Shown one piece after another: positions 48,976-57,952 of a stretch of 64,000 bases of DNA. Origin of the DNA: Gordonia amarae NBRC 15530 (GTDB taxonomy: Bacteria; Actinomycetota; Actinomycetes; Mycobacteriales; Mycobacteriaceae); contig NZ_BAED01000034.1 of assembly GCF_000241345.1 (NCBI RefSeq), positions 1 to 64,000 of the forward strand. The letters are read 5' to 3'. Numbering within the stretch: position 1 is the first letter of the stretch; each line of letters starts with the position of its first letter. The notes beneath the pieces are model-generated. The model was not told where the DNA came from. It was given only the letters and a program-made list of their open reading frames with translations, and did not search any database. Made by a program: the position numbers and the translations under genes.

Positions 48976-49890
48976 GTGCCCGCTAGTTACCTGCCGGATC
49001 TGGAGACCGCAACTCCCGAACTGACAACTCCCCGCACCCGTATCCGCATCACCACCCGCAAACGCCGGGTCACCAACGCCCGTAAGCCGGCGCTGATCGC
49101 CGAGGCACTGGACTTCTGGTCGTTCGCCGGTGCCGCCGCCAACGTGGTGATGCAGCTCGGCTGGCCCGAGGTGGCCTACGGCGTCATGGAGTCGAAGGTC
49201 GAATCCGGCTCGCTCGTGCACCATCCGTGGAAGCGGGCACGCACCACCACCCAGTACCTGGCGGTGGCCGTGCTCGGTACCGAGGAGGAGCGCACTATGT
49301 TCCGGGATGCGGTCAATACCGCGCACCGGCATGTGCATTCGGACTCCGAGAGCCCGGTGAAGTACAACGCGTTCAACAAAGAACTCCAGATGTGGGTCGC
49401 CGCCTGCCTGTTCATCGGCTTCGAGGACTCCCACCAGTTGCTGCACGGGGTGATGAGCGAGGAGGAGGCCGAAACCTTCTACCAGTCGGCCAGGCCGCTG
49501 GCCACCACCCTGCAGGTGCCCGACACGATGTGGCCGGCCACCCGCAAGGAGTTCGACCACTACTGGAACGTCGGCTGCGAGCGCGTGGTCATCGATGACA
49601 CCACGTGCGAGTTCCTCAACGACCTGGTCGACCTGAAGATGATCAACCCGCTGATCCGGTTGCCATTCGTCAACCTGCTGCGCTTCCTGACCACCGGCTT
49701 CCTGCCGCCGCTGTATCGCGACCAGCTCGGACTGGAATGGACCGAGGACGATCGCCGCCGTTTCGAGCACCTGTTCACGTTCGTCTCCATTGTGAACAAG
49801 TTCCTGCCCAAGTCGATCCGGTTCGGCGGGAGCCGAATGATGATGAAGGACCTGCGGCGGCGTTTGAAGCACGACAAGCCGATAATCTGA
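48976..49890 (+). CDS. MpaB-family oxygenase (DUF2236)
   Basis: 304 aa from GTG 48976, with AAAGGAGA seven bases upstream. FAGAAANVVMQLGWPEVAYGV, VHHPWKRARTTTQYLAVA, NTAHRHVHSD and ELQMWVAACLFIGF are typical DUF2236/MpaB features, including histidines proposed as haem or metal ligands. MpaB-type enzymes include latex-clearing-protein relatives and mycobacterial oxygenases of unknown substrate. Located directly behind the mce genes, it may act on the imported lipid. Confidence 0.85.
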   Translation: MPASYLPDLETATPELTTPRTRIRITTRKRRVTNARKPALIAEALDFWSFAGAAANVVMQLGWPEVAYGVMESKVESGSLVHHPWKRARTTTQYLAVAVLGTEEERTMFRDAVNTAHRHVHSDSESPVKYNAFNKELQMWVAACLFIGFEDSHQLLHGVMSEEEAETFYQSARPLATTLQVPDTMWPATRKEFDHYWNVGCERVVIDDTTCEFLNDLVDLKMINPLIRLPFVNLLRFLTTGFLPPLYRDQLGLEWTEDDRRRFEHLFTFVSIVNKFLPKSIRFGGSRMMMKDLRRRLKHDKPII

Positions 49891-49964
49891 TCGGACGACA
49901 CGCGTACGCCCGGACCAGCCACGACTCACCCCCGACCACATCGATACCGCAGGTGGATTCACAG

Positions 49965-50663
49965 ATGACAGCGCAGAGCCTTCGCCGCACACAATTGACC
50001 GACGAGGTCGCCACCGTGTTGCGGAACCGGATCATGACCGGAGACCTGCGCCCGGGCGACTTCGTCCGGCTCGACGAGACGGCGTCGGCGCTGGGATGCA
50101 GCGCGACACCCGTCCGGGAGGCACTGGTGACGCTGCGGGGCGAGGGGCTGGTCCGGTCGTCCCCGCACCGCGGTTTCATCGTCGAACCGCTCGACCGCGG
50201 CGACATCGTCGACATCTTCTGGATGCAGGCCGAACTGTCGGCGCGGCTGGCGACCAACGCGGTGAGCAACCCCGACCTGCCCGCCCACCTGGCCACCCTC
50301 AGCGGTCTGGTGGACGAGTTCGACGCCGCCGTCGCCGCCGGGGACCAGCGGCGCGTGCTGCACACCGAGTTCGCCTTCCACCGCGAGATCAACCTGGCCG
50401 GCAACAGCAAGAAGCTCGCCTGGTTCGTCCACGCCGCCAGCAAGTACAACCCGCACGAGCTGTACGCCCGCGATCCCGAATGGCGCAGGCAGGCCGCCGC
50501 CAGTCACCGGCGGCTGGTGGGCCACCTGCGCCGCCGCGACACCGAGGCCATCCGCACCGAGATCCATCAGGGCTTCACCGATGCCCGCGACCGGTTGATC
50601 GCCCAGCTCGAATCGATCGGCTTCTTCGACGAGCAGTCCCGCACCGAACGCGCACCGGCCTGA
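49965..50663 (+). CDS. GntR-family (FadR-like) regulator
   Basis: 232 aa. The winged helix lies at residues 8-70 (DEVATVLRNRIMTGDLRPGD, then TPVREALVTLRGEGLVR), followed by an all-helical FCD domain (EFAFHREINLAGNSKKLAWF) with conserved His metal ligands. ATG 49965. Mce operons of mycobacteria are commonly governed by a FadR-type regulator; this one follows the mce/MpaB cluster and is the best local candidate for control of it, though the palindrome at 39244-39257 is not of obvious FadR type. It ends 65 bases before the HAD gene. Confidence 0.87.
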   Translation: MTAQSLRRTQLTDEVATVLRNRIMTGDLRPGDFVRLDETASALGCSATPVREALVTLRGEGLVRSSPHRGFIVEPLDRGDIVDIFWMQAELSARLATNAVSNPDLPAHLATLSGLVDEFDAAVAAGDQRRVLHTEFAFHREINLAGNSKKLAWFVHAASKYNPHELYARDPEWRRQAAASHRRLVGHLRRRDTEAIRTEIHQGFTDARDRLIAQLESIGFFDEQSRTERAPA

Positions 50664-50715
50664 GCCAGATGGTCGGGTCCCGGCCGCTTCCCGCGCCGAA
50701 CCGGCCCGGTACAGG

Positions 50716-50721
50716 TAGCGT
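50716..50721 (+). promoter_or_regulatory. -10 hexamer TAGCGT for the HAD/GH65 operon
   Basis: TAGCGT, then seven bases, then GTG 50729: leaderless spacing. It suggests the sugar operon has its own promoter behind the GntR gene. Confidence 0.4.
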
Positions 50722-50728
50722 TGGCCCG

Positions 50729-51439
50729 GTGTTGGGATTGCCAGAGACAGTGACGGTCGCGCTCTTCGACCTCGACGGGGTGTTGACGTCGACAGCGGTA
50801 TTGCACCGCAGCGCCTGGAAGCGGGCCTTTGACGCCTACCTGCGCGAGCGCGACCCGGAGGGCTTCGCCGAGTTCACCGCGCAGGACTATCTCGACTACG
50901 TCGACGGCAGACCCCGCACCGACGGTGTGCGCACCTTCCTCGCCTCCCGCGGCATCACCGACGTCGACGAGGCGACGGTGGAGGAGATCGGCACCGGTAA
51001 GAACGAGATGTTCCTGACCGCCCTCGAATCCGAAGGGGTCACCCCCTATCCGGGATCGGTCCGCTATCTGGAGGCCGCGAAAGCGGCCGGTCTGCGTATC
51101 GCCGTTGTCACCTCGTCAAAGAATGGAGAAGCCGTGCTCGAGGCAGCCGACCTGTCCAAGTACGTCGAGATCCGCGTCGACGGACTCGACGTCGTCGCCC
51201 GCGGACTGAACGGGAAGCCCGCACCCGACTCGTTCCTGCTCGGCGCCCGGCTGATGGGCGTCGAACCCGCCCACGCGGCAGTCTTCGAGGACGCCATCTC
51301 CGGTGTAACGGCAGCCGCCGCAGGCAATTTCGGCTACATCGTGGCCATCGACCGACACGACGGCGAGCAGACCGAGGCGATGCGCGCCGCCGGCGCGAGC
51401 GTCGTGGTCGCCGACCTGGACGAGCTGGTGCCGGCATGA
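50729..51439 (+). CDS. HAD-family beta-phosphoglucomutase
   Basis: 236 aa from GTG 50729. FDLDGVLTSTAVLHRSAWK is the HAD motif I with the nucleophile/acid Asp pair; VVTSSKNGEAVLEAADLSK is motif II region, GKPAPDSFLLGA holds the Lys, and VFEDAISGVTAAAAG is motif IV. The cap and paired-Asp pattern are of the beta-phosphoglucomutase group: beta-glucose 1-phosphate to glucose 6-phosphate. The downstream GH65 phosphorylase, which overlaps it by an ATGA, would supply the beta-glucose 1-phosphate. Confidence 0.85.
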   Translation: MLGLPETVTVALFDLDGVLTSTAVLHRSAWKRAFDAYLRERDPEGFAEFTAQDYLDYVDGRPRTDGVRTFLASRGITDVDEATVEEIGTGKNEMFLTALESEGVTPYPGSVRYLEAAKAAGLRIAVVTSSKNGEAVLEAADLSKYVEIRVDGLDVVARGLNGKPAPDSFLLGARLMGVEPAHAAVFEDAISGVTAAAAGNFGYIVAIDRHDGEQTEAMRAAGASVVVADLDELVPA

Positions 51440-53787
51440 CTCTTCACGATCACACCTATGGCTTCGAGGTCCACCCGTGGCGGCTGCGCTGGAGCGGCCT
51501 GGACACCGACGCGCTGAAGAAGACCGAGACCCTGTTCGCGCTGTCCAACGGCCACATCGGCCTGCGCGGCACCTTCGAGGAGGGCGAACCGGTCGACCAC
51601 CCGGGTACCTACCTGAACGGCTTCTACGAGGGTCGCGGCCTGCCGTACGCCGAAAGCGGTTACGGCTACCCCGAATCCGGACAAACCGTGGTGAATGTGA
51701 CCGACGGCAAGATCATCCGGCTGCTCGTCGAGGACGAGCCGATGGACCTGCGCTACGGGCGCACCGAGGAGCACGAACGCACCCTCGACTTCCGCACCGG
51801 CACGCTGCGCCGCTCCACCCTGTGGACCTCTCCCACCGGACACACCGTGCGGATCAAGTCCGAGCGCCTGGTGTCGTTCACCAAGCGCACCATCGCCGCC
51901 ATCCACTACGAGGTGGAGCCGATCGGCGAGGACATGAAGCTGGTACTGCAGTCCGACCTGCTCGCCAACGAGCCGGTGCCCACCCCCGGCAACGATCCGC
52001 GCCTGGCCGCCGCACTCGACGCCCCGCTGGTGGCGGACCTGGCCGCCTGCCGCAACTACTGGTCGATCCTGGTGCACCACACCAAGAACTCCAACCTGCA
52101 CATGGCCGCGGGCATGGATCACGAGATCGACTTCCCGGACAAGTTCGACGCGTTCATCCGCGCCGACGGCGACCTGGCCCGGCTCACCGCCGCCGCCAAC
52201 GTGCCGCAGGGCACCAAGCTGTCGCTGACCAAGTACATCGGCTACGGCTGGTCGGCCCGGCGTTCGGTGCCCGCGCTGCGCGCCCAGGTCGACGCCGCGC
52301 TGGCGATGGCGATGGAAATCGGCTGGGAGGCACTGAAAGCCGAGCAGGTGGCCTACCTGGATGACTTCTGGCGCGACGCCGACATCGAGCTCGACGGTGA
52401 CGCCGAACTGCAGCAGGCCGTGCGCTTCTCGCTGTTCCACGTATTGCAGGCCGGTGCCCGCGGACAGTCCCGGGCCATCCCCGCCAAGGGCCTCACCGGT
52501 CCCGGCTACGACGGCCACACCTTCTGGGACACCGAGAGTTTCATCCTGCCGATGCTCACCTACACCGCGCCCGCCGCGGCCGGTGAGGAGTTGCGCTGGC
52601 GACACGCGACGATGGACAAGGCCAAGGCCCGCGCCGCCGAACTCGGCCAGCGCGGTGCGATGTTCCCGTGGCGGTCCATCAACGGCGACGAATGTTCGGG
52701 CTACTGGCCGGCGGGCACCGCCGGTGTGCACGTGTCCGCCGACATCGCCAACGCCACCGCCCGCTACCTGCGCGCCGCCGAGGACGAGAAGTTCGAAACC
52801 GAGTGCGGGGTGGAGCTTCTCGTGGAGACGGCGCGGCTGTTCGCCGGGCTCGGCCATCACGACGTCAACGGCAAGTTCCGGATCGACGGCGTGACCGGAC
52901 CCGACGAGTACACCGCCATCGTCAACAACAATGTGTTCACCAATCTCGCCGCCCGGCAGAACCTGCGCGACGCCGCCGAGATCGTGCACCGGCGCCCCGA
53001 CATCGCCGGACAGCTCGGGGTGACCAATGCCGAAGTGGCGCACTGGGAATCATGCGCGGACGCGATGACCATCCCATTCGACGAGGCGCTCGGGGTGCAT
53101 CAGCAGTGTGAGTCGTTCACCCTGCTCGGCGCCTGGGATTTCGAGGCGTCGGTGGGCAAATACCCGCTGCTGCTGAACTATCCGTACTACGACCTGTACC
53201 GCAAGCAGGTGGTCAAGCAGGCCGATCTGGTGTTCGCGATGTACACCTTCGGCGAGGAGTTCACCGACGAGCAGAAGCTCAAGAACTTCGACTACTACTA
53301 TCCGCTCACGGTGCGCGACTCGTCGCTGTCGGCGTGCTGCGAGGCCGTCACCGCGGCCGAGGTGGGCTACCTCGACCTGGCGTACGACCTGCTCGCCGAA
53401 TCGGTGTTCACCGACCTGCACGACCTGCACAACAACGTCAGCAGCGGCCTGCACATCGCGGCGCTGGCCGGTGCGTGGACCGACTGTGTGGCCGGGTTCG
53501 GCGGTATGCGCGACTTCGGCGGCAACATCACGTTCGCGCCGCGGCTGCCCACCCGACTCACGTACCTGTCGTTCAGGATGGTGGTGCGCGACTCCAAGAT
53601 CGTCGTCGCCATCGACAAGGGGCACGCCACCTACCGGCTGCTGTCGGGTCCGCCGATCGAGCTCGCCCACCACGGCGAGGAGTTCACGCTGCATGACCAG
53701 CCGGTGTCGTTGCCGATCCCGGAGATCGAGCACCGCACCCCGCCCAAGGCTCCACCCGGCTGCGAGCCCTACCAGCGCAGCGTGTGA
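51436..53787 (+). CDS. Glycoside hydrolase family 65 disaccharide phosphorylase
   Basis: 783 aa. ETLFALSNGHIGLRGTFEEG at residues about 30-50 and GKFRIDGVTGPDEYTAIVNN near 480-500 are GH65 signatures; the Glu in TGPDEY (about residue 491) is the expected general acid. Members are maltose, trehalose or kojibiose phosphorylases releasing beta-glucose 1-phosphate by inversion; I cannot tell which. It starts inside the stop codon of the HAD gene, so the phosphorylase and mutase are made together. No sugar transporter adjoins the pair. Confidence 0.9.
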   Translation: MTLHDHTYGFEVHPWRLRWSGLDTDALKKTETLFALSNGHIGLRGTFEEGEPVDHPGTYLNGFYEGRGLPYAESGYGYPESGQTVVNVTDGKIIRLLVEDEPMDLRYGRTEEHERTLDFRTGTLRRSTLWTSPTGHTVRIKSERLVSFTKRTIAAIHYEVEPIGEDMKLVLQSDLLANEPVPTPGNDPRLAAALDAPLVADLAACRNYWSILVHHTKNSNLHMAAGMDHEIDFPDKFDAFIRADGDLARLTAAANVPQGTKLSLTKYIGYGWSARRSVPALRAQVDAALAMAMEIGWEALKAEQVAYLDDFWRDADIELDGDAELQQAVRFSLFHVLQAGARGQSRAIPAKGLTGPGYDGHTFWDTESFILPMLTYTAPAAAGEELRWRHATMDKAKARAAELGQRGAMFPWRSINGDECSGYWPAGTAGVHVSADIANATARYLRAAEDEKFETECGVELLVETARLFAGLGHHDVNGKFRIDGVTGPDEYTAIVNNNVFTNLAARQNLRDAAEIVHRRPDIAGQLGVTNAEVAHWESCADAMTIPFDEALGVHQQCESFTLLGAWDFEASVGKYPLLLNYPYYDLYRKQVVKQADLVFAMYTFGEEFTDEQKLKNFDYYYPLTVRDSSLSACCEAVTAAEVGYLDLAYDLLAESVFTDLHDLHNNVSSGLHIAALAGAWTDCVAGFGGMRDFGGNITFAPRLPTRLTYLSFRMVVRDSKIVVAIDKGHATYRLLSGPPIELAHHGEEFTLHDQPVSLPIPEIEHRTPPKAPPGCEPYQRSV

Positions 53788-53831
53788 TCCGTTAGGCACC
53801 GGCGGTGCGGGGTCGGTAATCTGGCGGCATT

Positions 53832-55406
53832 ATGTCTGCAGACACCACCCCGACCTCCGGTGCCGAGTCCTACGGCGGCGGCCGTCCGTACTACCTGACC
53901 ACCGCGATCGCCTATCCCAACGGCGTACCGCACATCGGCCATGCCTACGAGTACATCTCGGCCGACGCCCTGGCCCGGTTCAAGCGCCTCGACGGCTTCG
54001 ACCTGCGCTTTCTGACCGGTACGGACGTGCACGGGCAGAAGATGCAGCAGACCGCGCAGGCCGAGGGCATCGCCACCGCCGAGCTCGCGACCCGCAACTC
54101 CGACCGGTTCCAGGCGCTGCAGGATCGTCTCGGCTCCAGCTACGACCGGTTCATCCGCACCTCCGACGCGGACCACAAACGCGCCTCTGAGGCCATCTGG
54201 AAGCGGATGGCCGAGGCCGGTGACATCTACCTGGACAAGTATTCGGGCTGGTACGACGTCCGCGATGAGGTCTTCTACGCCGAGGCCGACACCACCGTCG
54301 ACGACGACGGCAACCGGGTGGCCGCCGACAACGGGCACACGCTGACCTGGACCGAGGAGGAGACCTACTTCTTCCGGCTCTCGGCCTACCAGGACCGCCT
54401 GCTCGCGCTGTACGAGGAGCATCCGGAGTTCATCGGCCCCGATGTGCGCCGCAACGAGGTGATCAGCTTCGTCAAGGGCGGACTCACCGATCTGTCTATC
54501 TCCCGGACCACCTTCGACTGGGGTGTGCCGGTGCCCGATCATCCCGGTCACGTCATGTACGTGTGGGTCGACGCGCTCACCAACTACCTCACGGGTGTGG
54601 GTTTCCCGGACGACCCGGACACCACCGGCCGGTACTGGCCGGCCGATCTGCACGTCATCGGCAAGGACATCATCCGGTTCCACTGCGTGTACTGGCCGGC
54701 CTTCCTGCTCAGCGCGGGTATCGAACTGCCCAAACGCGTGTTCGCGCATGGCTTTTTGTTCAACAAGGGCGAAAAGATGAGCAAGTCGGTGGGCAATGTG
54801 GTGGACCCGGAGAACCTGATCGACCAGTTCGGTCTGGACCCGGTGCGCTACTTCTTCCTGCGTGAGGTGTCCTACGGTCAGGACGGCTCGTATTCGGCGG
54901 AGGCGATGATCAGCCGCATCAACGCCGACCTGGCCAACGAGTTCGGCAATCTGGCCCAGCGCACGCTGTCGATGATCGGCAAGTACTTCGACGGCGCCGT
55001 ACCCGAGCCGGGTGAGTTCACCGACGCCGACCGCGCGCTGCTCGGCTCCGCGGACGCACTGCTCGACGCGGTACGCGGACACTTCGACACCCAGGCCATC
55101 CATCTGGGCCTGGAGGCGCTGTGGTCGGTGCTGGCCGACACCAACCGGTACATCTCGGCGCAGGAACCGTGGAAACTGGCCAAGACCGACCTGGCCCGCA
55201 CGGGAACGGTGCTGTACGCGTGTGCCGAGGTGGTGCGGATCGTCGCCCTCCTGGCGCAGCCGGTGCTGCCCACCTCGTGCGGCACGATCCTCGATCTGCT
55301 GGCGGTGGGTGCCGACCGGCAGTTCACCGCGGTCACCTCGCGGCTGGTCCCGGGCACGGCGCTGCCCAAGCCGTCGCCGGTGTTCCCCCGGTACGAGACG
55401 TCTTGA
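53832..55406 (+). CDS. metG: Methionyl-tRNA synthetase
   Basis: 524 aa, short form without the C-terminal tRNA-binding domain, as in mycobacteria. The HIGH-type motif is [14 protein letters not shown] (about residues 28-41), the catalytic loop [11 protein letters not shown] near 315, and the anticodon-binding domain is helical. It lacks the CXXC knuckle that would mark a zinc-binding form in the connective region, which I did not find. A TAATCT hexamer (53817-53822) nine bases before ATG 53832 may give a nearly leaderless mRNA. Located between GH65 and pabB. Confidence 0.93.
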   Translation: MSADTTPTSGAESYGGGRPYYLTTAIAYPNGVPHIGHAYEYISADALARFKRLDGFDLRFLTGTDVHGQKMQQTAQAEGIATAELATRNSDRFQALQDRLGSSYDRFIRTSDADHKRASEAIWKRMAEAGDIYLDKYSGWYDVRDEVFYAEADTTVDDDGNRVAADNGHTLTWTEEETYFFRLSAYQDRLLALYEEHPEFIGPDVRRNEVISFVKGGLTDLSISRTTFDWGVPVPDHPGHVMYVWVDALTNYLTGVGFPDDPDTTGRYWPADLHVIGKDIIRFHCVYWPAFLLSAGIELPKRVFAHGFLFNKGEKMSKSVGNVVDPENLIDQFGLDPVRYFFLREVSYGQDGSYSAEAMISRINADLANEFGNLAQRTLSMIGKYFDGAVPEPGEFTDADRALLGSADALLDAVRGHFDTQAIHLGLEALWSVLADTNRYISAQEPWKLAKTDLARTGTVLYACAEVVRIVALLAQPVLPTSCGTILDLLAVGADRQFTAVTSRLVPGTALPKPSPVFPRYETS

Positions 55407-55410
55407 CCCT

Positions 55411-56643
55411 GTGCCCCAAGAGGTTCCGGGACCGCTGGAGGTCCTGGGTGCGCTGATCGAATACACCGGTGCCCATCGCCTGCCGCCGCCGGCGGCGCTG
55501 GTCGGTGACTGGTGGGGCGCGGACGCGGTGATCGCGCCGTCGATCGACATCGTCGCCGGTCATCCACCACCGCCGGTGGCCGAGCGATTCTGGTTCGGCT
55601 ACCTGGGATTTCCCCAGTATCCGGCGACCCCTGCCGGTGCTGTCGACGGCGTCATGGACGGCGGCGGGTTGCCCGCGGTGGCCGGTGGGGAGACCGACGG
55701 CGTCCTGCTGCTCCGCGACGGCCGGTGGGAATACCGCAGCGTCGACGGGTCACCTTGTCCGGCATGGGTTTCCGAATGTATAGCAGCCGCCGGGTCGATC
55801 GGGGTCCCGCAGCCACCGCGGGTGCGGTGGACCCCGCCGGAGCGGGAACCGCATCTGGCGGCCGTCGAATCCTGTCTGGAGGCGATCCGCGCGGGCGAGG
55901 TGTACCAGGCGTGCGTGTGCACCCGCTTCACCGGGCAGATCGACGGCCCGCCGTCGGTGTTCTACCGACTCCTGGCCGCGGCCACCGTGCCCGCGAAATC
56001 CGCCTTTCTGCAAGGTGAGTGGGGCGCGGTGGCGAGCTTCTCGCCGGAGACCTTCCTGCGCCGCACCGGCGGTGTGGTCACCTCGGCCCCGATCAAGGGC
56101 ACCATCCCTGCCACCGGTGACCCCGCCACGCTTGCGGCGTCGGAGAAGGACATCGCCGAGAACGTGATGATCGTCGACCTGGTCCGCAACGACCTCGGGC
56201 GCGTCGCCGACATCGGCAGTGTCACCGTCCCGGCGCTGCTGCGGATCTCCCCCGCCCCGGGTGTCTGGCATCTGGTGTCGACGGTGGCCGCGGAGGTGGG
56301 CGAGCACGTCACCACCATCGACCTGCTCGACGCGGCGTTTCCGCCGGCCTCGGTCACCGGCACCCCGAAGCTGCGTGCTCTGTCATTGCTGGCGGGGTGG
56401 GAGCAGCACGCGCGCGGGGTGTACTGCGGCGCCATCGGGATGAGTGGGCCCGGCCAGGCGAGCGAATCGGGACCGGCCGGGGACCTCGACCTGAACGTCG
56501 CCATCCGCACCGTCGCCGTGACGCCCGGCGGATCGGCGGTGCTCGGAGTGGGCGGCGGCATCACCATCGACTCCGATCCCGGACGCGAATGGCAGGAATG
56601 CCTGGACAAGGCGTCGTCGATAGTGTCGGCCTTCACCCGCTGA
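55411..56643 (+). CDS. pabB: Aminodeoxychorismate synthase component I (PabB-like)
   Basis: 410 aa from GTG 55411, which follows the metG stop by four bases. Chorismate-utilising enzyme: conserved IRAGEVYQACVCTRF, SFSPETFLRRTGG, SAPIKGTIPATGD, IVDLVRNDLGRVA and FPPASVTGTPKLRAL are the motifs shared by PabB/TrpE/MenF/EntC. No fused glutamine amidotransferase. The N-terminal 150 residues are poorly conserved (YLGFPQYPA). Makes 4-amino-4-deoxychorismate for folate. Mycobacterial pabB sits near metG in the same order. Confidence 0.88.
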   Translation: MPQEVPGPLEVLGALIEYTGAHRLPPPAALVGDWWGADAVIAPSIDIVAGHPPPPVAERFWFGYLGFPQYPATPAGAVDGVMDGGGLPAVAGGETDGVLLLRDGRWEYRSVDGSPCPAWVSECIAAAGSIGVPQPPRVRWTPPEREPHLAAVESCLEAIRAGEVYQACVCTRFTGQIDGPPSVFYRLLAAATVPAKSAFLQGEWGAVASFSPETFLRRTGGVVTSAPIKGTIPATGDPATLAASEKDIAENVMIVDLVRNDLGRVADIGSVTVPALLRISPAPGVWHLVSTVAAEVGEHVTTIDLLDAAFPPASVTGTPKLRALSLLAGWEQHARGVYCGAIGMSGPGQASESGPAGDLDLNVAIRTVAVTPGGSAVLGVGGGITIDSDPGREWQECLDKASSIVSAFTR

Positions 56644-56691
56644 GCCACAGAATTCCCCCGCGGAGACCCCGGCCCGATGCACCCGACCCGT

Positions 56692-56697
56692 TAGTAT
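56692..56697 (+). promoter_or_regulatory. -10 hexamer TAGTAT for the GAF-regulator gene
   Basis: TAGTAT, then seven bases to ATG 56705. This spacing argues for a leaderless mRNA from ATG 56705 and against ATG 56696, which overlaps the hexamer. Confidence 0.45.
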
Positions 56698-56704
56698 GCT
56701 CACT

Positions 56705-57940
56705 ATGGGGTTGATCACGCCGGGCGCAGATCTTGTGGAGGTACGCAGCCGGCTCGCGGCCGTCCACGAGGCCGTGGTCGGCCGCGGCGAAGACGCACCG
56801 GACGACATCCGCGAGGAATTGCTGACGTCCTGGCGGGCATCGGCGGCCGCCGGAATCGACCCGGACGTGCTCGACCCACCGCTGGTCAGCCGCGCGACGG
56901 TATCCGAACGACTGGCCCACCACCCACTGGCCGGTGCCATCGACCGCATGCGGCAACTGTTCTCCGACGCCGTCACCGACCCGCACCTGATCATGCTGCT
57001 CGTCGATCCCGACGGCCTGGTCATCCACCGCAACGCGTCGGCCGACCTGCTGCCGATCGCCGACGGGATCCGGCTGCTGGAGGGCACCCGCTGGGATGAG
57101 TCGTCGGTGGGCACCAACGCGATCACGATGGTGATGCGGACCGGCCGCCCGCAGCTCGTGTTCGGCCCCGAACACTACTGCCGTGCCCTGCACGACGTGT
57201 ACTGCGCCGCCGCCCCGATCCGCGACCGGTCCACGGGTGACATCGTGGGTGTCGTCGCCATCACCGGCCCGTCCACCGCGCTCCAGCACGCCACCACCGC
57301 CCTCGTCACCGCCTTCGCCGCGCTCGGCGAACGTGAGATGGAGATGGCCCACGAACGCAACCTCGCCGAGCTGCGCGGACGCACAGTCGCCCAGCTCACC
57401 GGCCTCTCCGGTCCTGCCGTGGTGGTCGATGACAACGGCTGGGTGGCCGCCGGGACCGGCTTCACCGCACCGACCCGCATCGACCCGCCCGAAGCCGGCG
57501 CCAAGCAGTTCATCTCCGGCATGGGGGTGTGTGAGGCCCAGCGGGTCACCGGCGGATGGCTACTGCAGCCGTCTGGACCCGGCCACCCGGTGGTGGCCAC
57601 GCTCGATCTGCGCGGCGAACCGAGCATCATGGTCACCGGAGACGAGGGCGACTGGCGGTCGGTGCTCACCCGGCGGCACGCGCAGATCCTGCTGCTGCTG
57701 TCCGAGGCCGGCGAGAGCGGTATCACCGGCGCCGAACTGAGCCGACGGCTGTTCGGCGACGCCGAGCACCTGGTAACGGTGCGGGCCGAGATGTCGCGGC
57801 TGCGGCGGGTCATCGGCACCCTGGTGGTCAGCCGCCCCTACCGCCTGGCCCGCGGCGTCGAACTGCGAATGGTCGGCAACGTCGAATCCGCCAGGGGCGA
57901 CCTGCACGCCGTCGAGACCGACCCGGCGCTCACCGGCTAA
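56705..57940 (+). CDS. GAF-domain regulator with C-terminal helical segment
   Basis: 411 aa. N-terminal segment DIREELLTSWRASAAAGIDP, then a GAF domain (LLVDPDGLVIHRNASADLLP; GTRWDESSVGTNAITMVMRT; residues about 90-230) as in AcoR-type activators: WDESSVGTNA is that family's marker. Unlike AcoR there is no AAA+ sigma-54 domain. The C-terminal part (AQILLLLSEAGESGITGAEL, then DAEHLVTVRAEMSRLRRVIG) has the look of a winged helix. This short GAF form is common in Rhodococcus and Gordonia. It senses an unknown small molecule. Convergent with rsmI. Confidence 0.8.
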   Translation: MGLITPGADLVEVRSRLAAVHEAVVGRGEDAPDDIREELLTSWRASAAAGIDPDVLDPPLVSRATVSERLAHHPLAGAIDRMRQLFSDAVTDPHLIMLLVDPDGLVIHRNASADLLPIADGIRLLEGTRWDESSVGTNAITMVMRTGRPQLVFGPEHYCRALHDVYCAAAPIRDRSTGDIVGVVAITGPSTALQHATTALVTAFAALGEREMEMAHERNLAELRGRTVAQLTGLSGPAVVVDDNGWVAAGTGFTAPTRIDPPEAGAKQFISGMGVCEAQRVTGGWLLQPSGPGHPVVATLDLRGEPSIMVTGDEGDWRSVLTRRHAQILLLLSEAGESGITGAELSRRLFGDAEHLVTVRAEMSRLRRVIGTLVVSRPYRLARGVELRMVGNVESARGDLHAVETDPALTG

Positions 57941-57952
57941 CCGGCCAACCTG

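Noticed and set aside
53796-53808. GCACC-GGC-GGTGC hairpin after the GH65 gene as a terminator
   Set aside because: A five-base stem with a three-base loop and no T-tract is weak evidence.
53817-53822. TAATCT nine bases before metG as another leaderless promoter
   Set aside because: Spacing is two bases longer than for the others and no -35 was found; kept as a possibility in the metG entry only.
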